Assembly (NCBI GenBank): GCA_964631265.1
Contig: CAZVWW010000061.1
Coordinates: 1 to 13,757, forward strand
DNA: 13,757 nt
Direction of reading: 5' to 3'
Source of the DNA: CAZVWW01 sp964631265
Lineage (GTDB): Bacteria; Thermotogota; Thermotogae; MWEM01
Shown here: in pieces, positions 6,406 to 12,701 of the stretch
Layout: each line of letters starts with the position of its first letter
Numbering within the stretch: position 1 is the first letter of the stretch
Notes under the pieces: model-generated
Database searches by the model: none
What the model was told of the DNA's origin: nothing
The model's input: the letters and a program-made list of their open reading frames with translations, nothing else
Translations under genes and position numbers: made by a program

Positions 6406-6635
6406 GAGAAGCACTCGAAACCATCGTCAAAGGAATTGTAAAACACCCCCGGGAAGTGAATATCGATGAGCTTGAGGGGGAAGACGGCAACGTGGTATTC
6501 GAGTTGTACCTGAACAAAGAGGATGTCGGGCAGATCATCGGAAAGCATGGCAGGACGATCAAATCGATCAACATCATGCTGAATTCCCTGGCCGGCGAGA
6601 AGAACGAGAAATTCATTTTAAAAGTGAAACGGTAG
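6402..6635 (+). CDS. khpA: KH-domain RNA-binding protein (KhpA family)
   Basis: Small cytosolic RNA-binding protein of a single type-II KH domain, 77 residues. The GxxG RNA-contact loop is IIGKHGRT with Gly47-Lys48-His49-Gly50, flanked by the expected beta-alpha segments (VVFELYLNKEDVGQ before, IKSINIMLNSLA after). Family members (KhpA/YlqC) bind many RNAs and often pair with KhpB/Jag (established knowledge). Placement between rpsP and rimM is the usual one. The start overlaps the rpsP stop by four bases (ATGA), and the stop lies 12 bases before rimM. The family call is firm; the partner is not visible here. Confidence 0.93.
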   Translation: MREALETIVKGIVKHPREVNIDELEGEDGNVVFELYLNKEDVGQIIGKHGRTIKSINIMLNSLAGEKNEKFILKVKR

Positions 6636-6647
6636 TGAGCAGTACGG

Positions 6648-7217
6648 ATGATACAGGATATCAGAGATATTACAAAGAATTCCATCGCCATTGGCATTAT
6701 AAAAGATTCACACGGTTTGAAAGGCGAAGTGAAAGTCAAGCCCTATACCAACTATATGGATGTCTTCTGCGAAGGAGAGGAGTATCTGCTTTACAACAAC
6801 CGGCGGAGACGACACCTGATCTCAACGGTGGCCTCCATCAGGCAGGCGGGGAAGCATCTGCTTGTAAGATTTGAAGGGTATACGGGAATTGAAGAGGCGA
6901 GAAGGCTCAAGGGTTTTGAGATCTTTGTTCATCTTGACCGCTTACCGCAAACGGGTGAGAATGAGTATTACTTCTACCAGGTCATTGACAGTGAGGTATA
7001 CGATGATGCGGGGAATTATCTCGGTAAGGTGAGAGAGGTTGAAAAGACCGGTTCTGCAAATGTCCTCTCGATCTTTCCCGACAATGCGGATCCATACGAG
7101 GAGAGAGAGCAAGAGATCTTAATACCGATGGTGAAAGAATACATCGTTGATTTTGACAAGGATAAAAAGAAGATTGTCGTCAAAAAACCGGATTATTATT
7201 CCGGATCCGGGAACTGA
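6648..7217 (+). CDS. rimM: Ribosome maturation factor RimM
   Basis: Assembly factor for the 30S head; binds protein S19 and assists 16S rRNA processing. The 189-residue protein has the RimM N-terminal beta-barrel beginning at IAIGIIKDSHGLKGEVKVKP (about 13-32), then a PRC-barrel domain (about 100-180) containing YYFYQVIDSEVYDDAGNYLGKV and a late IPMVKEYIVDFDKDKKKIVV strand pair. The ATG at 6648 has no clear Shine-Dalgarno sequence. It lies 12 bases after the KH gene stop, so re-initiation by coupling is plausible. An overlapping frame starting at GTG 6635 is a shadow. Gene order rpsP-KH-rimM-trmD supports the call. Confidence 0.95.
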   Translation: MIQDIRDITKNSIAIGIIKDSHGLKGEVKVKPYTNYMDVFCEGEEYLLYNNRRRRHLISTVASIRQAGKHLLVRFEGYTGIEEARRLKGFEIFVHLDRLPQTGENEYYFYQVIDSEVYDDAGNYLGKVREVEKTGSANVLSIFPDNADPYEEREQEILIPMVKEYIVDFDKDKKKIVVKKPDYYSGSGN

Positions 7218-7219
7218 CC

Positions 7220-7981
7220 ATGAACGAGAAGAGTCCATTGAGGTTCACGGTTGTGACCGTTTTTCCGGAAATGATACAGGAATCGGTGAAATGGGGCATT
7301 CTGGGTCGGGCCATTGAGAGCGATCTGATTAATCTGAATGTTGTCAATCTCAGAGAATATACCCACGATACACACCGAACCACCGACGATACTATCTACG
7401 GTGGCGGAGCGGGAATGGTCATGAAGCCGGAGCCCTTTTATGAGTTTTACAATGATTTTCGTAAAGGCGTTGAGGATCCTCATGTCATCTTCCCCTCTCC
7501 TCAGGGGAAACGATTTGATTCGTCCGTTGCGAAGCGCCTGGCAGATGCCGGAGAAGTTGTGTTTTTCTGTGGGCGATATGAGGGGATCGATGAACGGGTA
7601 ATGGATCTTGTCGATGAGGAGATCTCGATTGGCGATTTTGTAACCAGCGGGGCAGAACTACCGGTTTTAATCATGATGGATGCGATCAGCCGGTTCAAAA
7701 AGGGCGTTGTTGGAAATTTTGAATCGGTCAAAAATGACTCTTTTTACAACGGACTACTCGATCATTCGAATTATACAAGACCAAGAGAGATAGAGGGCAA
7801 AAAGGTTCCTGAGGTTTATCTTAATGGCAATCACAAACTGATTAGAGAGGCCCGCCTGAGAGACTCGCTTTTGAGAACAGCCCTGAAAAGACCGGATCAA
7901 TTTACCAGAAGGGATTTTGATTCCGAAGAGAAAAAAGAGCTTGCTAAACTGATCACGGAGTTGTATGAAAATGCTGAATAA
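7220..7981 (+). CDS. trmD: tRNA (guanine-N1-)-methyltransferase TrmD
   Basis: SPOUT-fold enzyme that uses S-adenosylmethionine to make m1G37 in tRNAs, preventing +1 frameshifting. The 253 residues cover the whole family: TVFPEM at the N-terminus, DDTIYGGGAGMVMKPEP (56-72), the knot segments CGRYEGIDERV (118-128) and ISIGDFVTSGAELPVLIMMD (135-154), Arg158, and the NDSF motif with Asp173, matching the catalytic Asp of characterised TrmD. YTRP (185-188) and the helical C-terminal domain follow. One change in the knot is SGAELP, where the family normally has GGELP or SGGELP, so Ala145 replaces a Gly that lines the cofactor pocket. The ATG at 7220 is 3 bases after the rimM stop codon's first base pair block ends, with GGGA ahead of it. 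The end overlaps the next gene by 17 bases. Confidence 0.96.
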   Translation: MNEKSPLRFTVVTVFPEMIQESVKWGILGRAIESDLINLNVVNLREYTHDTHRTTDDTIYGGGAGMVMKPEPFYEFYNDFRKGVEDPHVIFPSPQGKRFDSSVAKRLADAGEVVFFCGRYEGIDERVMDLVDEEISIGDFVTSGAELPVLIMMDAISRFKKGVVGNFESVKNDSFYNGLLDHSNYTRPREIEGKKVPEVYLNGNHKLIREARLRDSLLRTALKRPDQFTRRDFDSEEKKELAKLITELYENAE

Positions 7982-8561
7982 TCTATACGTATCACTGATT
8001 CACTACCCGTGTTTGGGAAAAGAGAATCAGATCATTTCGACAGCGGTAACCAACATCGATGTTCACGATATAGCCCGGAGCTGCCGGACCTATAACATCA
8101 TGAAATACTACATGGTCACAAACCTGCCTGCGCAGCAGGAGATTATAAGACGGGTGCTACGTTTCTGGGTTCACGGGTCGGGTCGTGAACATAATCCCAA
8201 CAGGACACAGGCGCTTGAATTAGTCGATCTGAAAGAGTACTTTGAAGACGTGATAAGGGATATCAATGAGAAGAACGGGGAGAAGCCTCTGATTGTCTAT
8301 ACATCAGCCAGAATGAGACCCAACACCATTACATTCAGCGATATGAAGACAGTGATAAAGGATGAGTCCCGTCCGATTCTCATCATATTCGGAACAGGCC
8401 ACGGCCTGCCCAATGAAATACTCGATGTTTGTGATTACAGTCTTGAACCCGTGAGGGCGGAAGGGGATTTTAATCATCTCTCCGTCAGAAGCGCTGTCGC
8501 TATCATATTGGACAGGCTTATCGGTGAGGATGTTTCAGATATTTCCCGGAACGGAAAATAA
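7965..8561 (+). CDS. SPOUT-type SAM-dependent RNA methyltransferase, Methyltrn_RNA_4 family
   Basis: Predicted RNA methyltransferase with a C-terminal trefoil knot; target RNA unknown. The N-terminus LYVSLIHYPCLGKENQIIST and the VTNIDVHDIARSCRTY segment are typical of the family I recall as PF09936 (Thermotoga TM1570-like), usually found between trmD and rplS. The cofactor-binding knot is represented by IIFGTGHGLP (about 139-148) and FNHLSVRSAVAIILDRLIGE (about 169-188). The protein has 198 residues from ATG 7965, or 196 from ATG 7971. GGAG at 7957-7960 is 4 bases from the first ATG and 10 from the second, so the start is ambiguous, and the homologous N-terminus favours 7971. The gene overlaps the end of trmD, implying coupled expression with it. 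Confidence 0.88.
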   Translation: MKMLNNLYVSLIHYPCLGKENQIISTAVTNIDVHDIARSCRTYNIMKYYMVTNLPAQQEIIRRVLRFWVHGSGREHNPNRTQALELVDLKEYFEDVIRDINEKNGEKPLIVYTSARMRPNTITFSDMKTVIKDESRPILIIFGTGHGLPNEILDVCDYSLEPVRAEGDFNHLSVRSAVAIILDRLIGEDVSDISRNGK

Positions 8562-8600
8562 ACAAAACGAATAAAAAAGGTTTATAAGGAGGTTATGATA

Positions 8601-8960
8601 ATGTCAGACGCACTTATCAGAGCGATAGAACAGCAGGACAAAAAAGAACTCGACGCTTTTCGCGTTGGCGATACCATCAGAGTTTCCCAGAAAGTTAAAG
8701 AGGGCAACAAGGAAAGAATCCAGAGATTTGACGGAATCGTTTTACAGCAGAGAGGGTCTGGTAATTCAAAGACATTCACCGTTCGGAAGATCGGGGCAAA
8801 CGGGATCGGCGTTGAAAAGATTTATCCCTTCAACTGTCCTTCAATTGCCGATGTGAAGGTTCTCAAACGCGGTAAGGTCAGAAGAGCCAAGATATTCTAC
8901 ATCAGGGATATCGTCGGTGTTGTCAAGATAAAAGAGAGACGTACCAGAAGGAAGGTTTAA
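8601..8960 (+). CDS. rplS: 50S ribosomal protein L19
   Basis: Large-subunit ribosomal protein located at the 30S-50S interface. The 119 residues match L19 throughout: FRVGDTIRVSQKVKEGNKERIQ, the FDGIVLQQRG segment, FTVRKIGANGIGVEKIYPF, and the C-terminal basic GKVRRAKIFYIRD...RRTRRKV. AGGAGG at 8587-8592 is only 2 bases from ATG 8595 but 8 bases from ATG 8601, so 8601 is chosen. A terminator-like hairpin follows within 20 bases of the stop. Confidence 0.97.
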   Translation: MSDALIRAIEQQDKKELDAFRVGDTIRVSQKVKEGNKERIQRFDGIVLQQRGSGNSKTFTVRKIGANGIGVEKIYPFNCPSIADVKVLKRGKVRRAKIFYIRDIVGVVKIKERRTRRKV

Positions 8961-8975
8961 GCATAATACCACAGA

Positions 8976-9012
8976 GGGAACCGTTTTGTAAAAAAGGGTT
9001 CCCCGTTTTTTT
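8976..9012 (+). terminator. Rho-independent terminator/attenuator between rplS and lepB
   Basis: GGGAACC (8976-8982) pairs with GGTTCCC (8997-9003). The 14-base loop has T and A runs that can pair partly, and a T-run follows at 9006-9012. It sits between two genes of the same direction with only 72 bases between them and no obvious new promoter, so it may reduce lepB-rbgA expression relative to the ribosomal genes. Confidence 0.8.
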
Positions 9013-9032
9013 ATAACGCGGGGTGAGGACAT

Positions 9033-9881
9033 TTGAATAAGAGATCAAAAAAAAAGGATCTGAAAGAAAAGGCAAAAAAAGAGACAGTTGAATGGGTCAA
9101 GGCCTTGATATACGCAGTTGTAGCCGTGGTTATCATACGGCTTTTCGTTTTTCAGACCATGATGGTACCGACTGAATCAATGTTTCCAACGATCGTCCCA
9201 AAAGACAGACTCTTCGTTGAAACGATCACCTATCAGGCACGGGAGCCCGAGCATGGGGAGATCGTTGTTTTTTGGACCCCGTTTGTCGACAAGGAAGCTC
9301 AGAAGATGCTGAGGCCCTTTGATCATTTTATGAATGCATTCTCTCCAAAGGAATTTGACGGTCATGTGATGTACGTTAAACGGCTTGTCGGTCAACCCGG
9401 GGATGAGATAGAACTGGTTCGGACTGAGGGGAATAACGGCTACAGCGTTCTTGTCAACGGCGAGACACCGGATAAACTGGCCGGCATAGAGTATTCCAAA
9501 GCCGGAATATTTACAGATCCCCAATTCTATCGAAAGATGGCCTATCCCGATGAATACCCGGGCCTCTCAGCCCAGCAGGAAAAGTTTTTTGAGTATTACA
9601 ATTCTGCCCTTGATTATCGAAGTGCTTATAAACGTGTCTATGATTCAATGGCGGTCAGCGAATACGCCTGGTATGATGAAGAGAGAGATCATGTGAAACT
9701 AAAAGTTCCGGATAACTGTTATTTCTTCATGGGGGATAACTCCAACCACAGCTTTGACAGCCGTTATTTCGGCTTTGTCCCCGAAAAGAACATCGTTGGA
9801 GGACCGCTTCTTATCTTCTGGCCCTTTAATCATTTCGGTACCGTCAACTCAGACTTGCCTGCGGATACGGAAGAGCCCTGA
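9033..9881 (+). CDS. lepB: Signal peptidase I
   Basis: Membrane-anchored serine protease (family S26) that removes signal peptides from secreted proteins on the outer face of the cytoplasmic membrane. The 282 residues show a lysine-rich cytoplasmic N-terminus (1-20), one hydrophobic segment (about 23-41), then box B PTESMFPT with nucleophile Ser49, YVKRLVGQPGD with general base Lys116, and box E GDNSNHSFDSRYFGFV (234-249). Two long insertions, at about 85-108 and 155-218, make it larger than Bacillus-type enzymes and resemble, from memory, Thermotogota LepB. The start is TTG at 9033 with GGTGAGG just upstream; no later start would keep the membrane anchor. The stop overlaps the rbgA ATG (TGATG). 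Confidence 0.95.
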   Translation: MNKRSKKKDLKEKAKKETVEWVKALIYAVVAVVIIRLFVFQTMMVPTESMFPTIVPKDRLFVETITYQAREPEHGEIVVFWTPFVDKEAQKMLRPFDHFMNAFSPKEFDGHVMYVKRLVGQPGDEIELVRTEGNNGYSVLVNGETPDKLAGIEYSKAGIFTDPQFYRKMAYPDEYPGLSAQQEKFFEYYNSALDYRSAYKRVYDSMAVSEYAWYDEERDHVKLKVPDNCYFFMGDNSNHSFDSRYFGFVPEKNIVGGPLLIFWPFNHFGTVNSDLPADTEEP

Positions 9882-10720
9882 TGGAAAAAAAGTGGTATCC
9901 GGGGCATATCGATAAGGCAAAGCGCCGTATCAGGGAAAAGATAAAGGCGGTCAACTCTGTCATCGAAATGGTGGATGCACGGATTCCGTATGCAGGCCGG
10001 GCTTATGAATTCAAGGACCTGTTTAGCAACAAACACACCATTATACTGCTTGCCAAATCCGATCTGGCCGATCCTGTGATTACAAACGAATGGGTTGAAT
10101 ACTATAGAAGCATTGGAAAGACTGCGATTACGATCTCGGTCAAAAAATCACCGAAGAGCCTAAAGAAGACACTGAATATCCTGAAGAATAAGATTCCGTC
10201 TAAATCAGCTTTCAAACGGGCAATGATTGTCGGGATTCCGAATGTGGGCAAATCCACTCTTATCAACAAACTCATGGGAAAGAAGAGCATGAGGGTTGGC
10301 AACAAACCCGGCGTTACCCGGGGCCTTCAATGGATCAACGTAACACCGGATTTTCTGTTGTTAGACACGCCGGGCATATTGTACTCCAGGATCTTTAACG
10401 ATGAGATTCGATACAAACTCATCCTGTCGGGTAGCATTAAGGGAGAACCGGATTTAAAGGATGAGGCCATACAGTATCTGATTGATTATTTAAAGAAATG
10501 CGGAAAGACTGACATACTTGGCAAACTGGGTGTTAAAGATACTCAGCAACTCCTTAACCTGCCGGAATTATACCAGGATATTGCCCGGAAACGCGGCTTT
10601 CTTCTCAAAGGCGGAAAGCCTGATATAGAACGTTCAAGAGAAATGATACTCAAACAGTTCCAGGACGGATTGCAGGGAAATGTTTCGTTTGAAAAACCTG
10701 AAGATTATACTCGTTTGTGA
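9881..10720 (+). CDS. rbgA: Ribosome biogenesis GTPase RbgA (YlqF)
   Basis: Circularly permuted GTPase for a late step of 50S assembly. The 279 residues begin with the family signature WYPGHIDKAKR (5-15), then DARIPYAGR. The G motifs come in permuted order: G4 region AKSD (58-61), G5-like SVK (86-88), G1 GIPNVGKST (118-126), G2 Thr146 in PGVTRG, and G3 DTPG (162-165). A C-terminal domain (about 190-279) with RKRGFLLKGGKPD is present, so the protein is full length. The unusual point is G4, where Ala58 (codon GCC) replaces the nearly universal Asn of NKxD. It starts inside the lepB stop (one shared base), so it is translationally coupled. Its last codons carry the promoter of the next gene. Confidence 0.94.
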   Translation: MEKKWYPGHIDKAKRRIREKIKAVNSVIEMVDARIPYAGRAYEFKDLFSNKHTIILLAKSDLADPVITNEWVEYYRSIGKTAITISVKKSPKSLKKTLNILKNKIPSKSAFKRAMIVGIPNVGKSTLINKLMGKKSMRVGNKPGVTRGLQWINVTPDFLLLDTPGILYSRIFNDEIRYKLILSGSIKGEPDLKDEAIQYLIDYLKKCGKTDILGKLGVKDTQQLLNLPELYQDIARKRGFLLKGGKPDIERSREMILKQFQDGLQGNVSFEKPEDYTRL

Positions 10721-10726
10721 TATAAT
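10718..10726 (+). promoter_or_regulatory. Extended -10 promoter for the response regulator
   Basis: TGATATAAT at 10718-10726 is a perfect extended -10 box whose TGA is also the rbgA stop codon. CTGAAG at 10698-10703 is a weak -35. The start near 10733 would leave a very short leader (~16 nt) with GGGATGTG as a partial ribosome binding site, so the gene may be read both from here and from the operon. Confidence 0.45.
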
Positions 10727-10748
10727 AATCAAAGGGATGTGATATGTT

Positions 10749-11123
10749 TTGAAATTTTTAATTGTCGAAGATGATCCGGTCACAACGAAACTTTTGAAGA
10801 GTGTTTTCAGCCAATATGCCGAATGTGAGCATTCTGATAACGGCATGGAGGCTCTTGACAGGGTAATAGAGGCCGGTGCGGCAGGCGAGCCGTACGATCT
10901 TGTCACCCTGGATATCATGATGCCCGGCATGGACGGCCACGATGTCCTGGCCAGGATCAAGCGTCTGAAAAAGAAAAATTCGCCAAAGGTTGTAATGATA
11001 ACGGCGCTCGGTGATAAGAAGAATATACAGAGAAGCTATGTTCGTGGCTGTGATGGCTATCTGATTAAACCCGTTGAAAGGGATGCCATCGAAAAGAAGC
11101 TTAAAAATCTTGAGTTAATCTGA
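10749..11123 (+). CDS. Single-domain response regulator (CheY-like receiver)
   Basis: Phosphorylatable receiver protein with no output domain, so it would act by protein-protein contact or phosphotransfer. All key receiver residues are present in 124 residues: the acidic pair Asp8-Asp9 (VEDD), phospho-acceptor Asp55 in TLDIMMPGMDG, Thr85 in MITAL and Lys107 in YLIKPV. The start is TTG at 10749; an ATG five bases earlier (10744) is out of frame and stops after two codons. No sensor kinase, chemotaxis or flagellar gene is nearby, so its partner is unknown. It follows rbgA by 28 bases and converges on hyuB with 4 bases between the two stop codons. Confidence 0.92.
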   Translation: MKFLIVEDDPVTTKLLKSVFSQYAECEHSDNGMEALDRVIEAGAAGEPYDLVTLDIMMPGMDGHDVLARIKRLKKKNSPKVVMITALGDKKNIQRSYVRGCDGYLIKPVERDAIEKKLKNLELI

Positions 11124-11127
11124 AAAA

Positions 11128-12699
11128 TTAACGGTTAAATCCACCACCTCCGGGTGTTTCAACGCGGATAACGCTACCTTTGACAAATCGTCTGTTGAAT
11201 TTACCCGGCAGTTTTTTAATCTCCCCGTTCACTGTAAAAAGATTAACGCCGCATTGACCCGGATTTGCCCCATGCAGGCCGTAGGGTCTTGTTATTCGCC
11301 TCTCACTGAGCATGCTGACCTCGGAATCGTTCAGCAGTTCGAACTCTCTTATTATTCCGTTACCACCGTTAAATGCTCCTTTTCCACCGCTGTCAACTCT
11401 GATTGAATATCGCTTTATTCGAAATGGATATTCGTATTCGATCGCTTCGGCCGGGGTGTTCATCGTGTTGGTCATATGCGAGTGTATGGCATTTTCCCCG
11501 TCTGAATTTCGAGTTGCACCTGTTCCGCCGCCTATTGTCTCATAATAGGTGTACGCCCTTTTTGTTCTTTCATCTATACCCCCTATTGCGATGTTGTTCA
11601 TGGTTCCCTGACTTGCGGCCGGGATTTTTTCCGGTATGGCCTTTGACAGTGCCCCGAGTAAAACATCAACAATCCGCTGTGAGGTTTCAACGTTTCCGCC
11701 CGCAACAGCGGCAGGTTTTTCCGCATCCAGCAGACTCCCCTTCTCCGTTATAATATGGATGGGAGCGAGGCATCCTGCGTTTGTCGGGATATTGGCTTCA
11801 ACAAGGCAACGGAAGACGTATAATACAGCTGAAGCCGTTATGGCATAGGTGGCATTGACGCTACCCCGAACTTGCCGGGAGGTTTTAGAAAAATCAACAA
11901 CCGCCTCCTCACCATTTACACTCACTTTCACCCTGATGGCCGCTTTTTCGTCACTAATACCGTCCGAGTCGAGATAATCGATAAACGAATAATGCCCGTC
12001 CGGGATCTTCTTGATTGTCCGGCGCATCAACTTCTCCGAGTAATTGATCATTTCATTAGAGTAGAGGATAACCGGTTCTATCCCGTGCCTTTCAATCATT
12101 GCCCCGATTCGTCTGATGCCCGTTATGTTGGCCATAAACTGGGCCGAGAAATCGCCTCTTCTCTCTTCCGGCGTTCTCACGTTGCTCAGTATGAACGCCA
12201 TGATCTCCTCATCAATCCGGTTGTCTTTAATGATCCTGACAGCGGGGATGATCAGACCTTCCTGATAAATGGATGTGGCAAGGGACATCGATCCGGCATT
12301 CATCCCGCCGATATCCGAGTGATGAGCGCGGTTTGCGATATAAAACAAGGGGCCGTTCTCATCTGAGTTCCCGCTGTAAACCGGAGCAACGAGGGTAACA
12401 TCGGGAAGGTGTGTGCCCCCTTTGAAGGGATCGTTGAGGATCACCATCTCCCCCTTTCGGAGCATGATATTGCTGATGGCCTCCCTGACCGACATGGGCA
12501 TTGAGCCGAGATGGACGGGGATGTGTGCCGCCTGGGCCACCATCTCCCCCCCGGCGTTAAAGATGGCGCATGAGTAATCGCGCCTTTCCTTGATATTCGG
12601 TGAAAAGGCCGTTCGATTCAATGTCATGCCCATTTCCTCGGCAACGGAGGAGAATCTGTTCTTGTAGATCTCGAGTTGTACGGGATTAACGGAATGCAT
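11128..12699 (-). CDS. hyuB: Hydantoinase B/oxoprolinase family protein (HyuB)
   Basis: Predicted catalytic subunit of an ATP-dependent amidohydrolase or carboxylase-type enzyme (N-methylhydantoinase, 5-oxoprolinase and acetone carboxylase alpha share this fold). Substrate not determinable. The protein has 523 residues, normal for the family. The conserved N-terminus EIYKNRFSSVAEEMGMTLNR (10-29) and SPNIKERRDYSCAIFN (33-48) are followed by HIPVHLGSM (59-67) and LNDPFKGGTHLPDVT (88-102). The His97-x-x-Asp100 pair plus His126/His127 (NRAHHSDIGG) resembles the metal site of the acetone carboxylase alpha subunit (inference). It ends in the typical ETPGGGGF near the C-terminus. ATG 12699 is chosen over TTG 12705 because AAAGGAG gives 8-nt spacing to the ATG but only 2 to the TTG. 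That binding site lies in the last codons of hyuA. Confidence 0.93.
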   Translation of the reverse strand: MHSVNPVQLEIYKNRFSSVAEEMGMTLNRTAFSPNIKERRDYSCAIFNAGGEMVAQAAHIPVHLGSMPMSVREAISNIMLRKGEMVILNDPFKGGTHLPDVTLVAPVYSGNSDENGPLFYIANRAHHSDIGGMNAGSMSLATSIYQEGLIIPAVRIIKDNRIDEEIMAFILSNVRTPEERRGDFSAQFMANITGIRRIGAMIERHGIEPVILYSNEMINYSEKLMRRTIKKIPDGHYSFIDYLDSDGISDEKAAIRVKVSVNGEEAVVDFSKTSRQVRGSVNATYAITASAVLYVFRCLVEANIPTNAGCLAPIHIITEKGSLLDAEKPAAVAGGNVETSQRIVDVLLGALSKAIPEKIPAASQGTMNNIAIGGIDERTKRAYTYYETIGGGTGATRNSDGENAIHSHMTNTMNTPAEAIEYEYPFRIKRYSIRVDSGGKGAFNGGNGIIREFELLNDSEVSMLSERRITRPYGLHGANPGQCGVNLFTVNGEIKKLPGKFNRRFVKGSVIRVETPGGGGFNR

Positions 12700-12701
12700 A
12701 C

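Noticed and set aside
6635..6874. 79-codon frame overlapping the start of rimM
   Set aside because: It is in another frame across the conserved RimM N-terminal domain, and its translation has no family resemblance.
11872..12366. 164-codon frame on the + strand opposite hyuB
   Set aside because: It is antisense to well-conserved HyuB sequence, with no motif or ribosome binding site.
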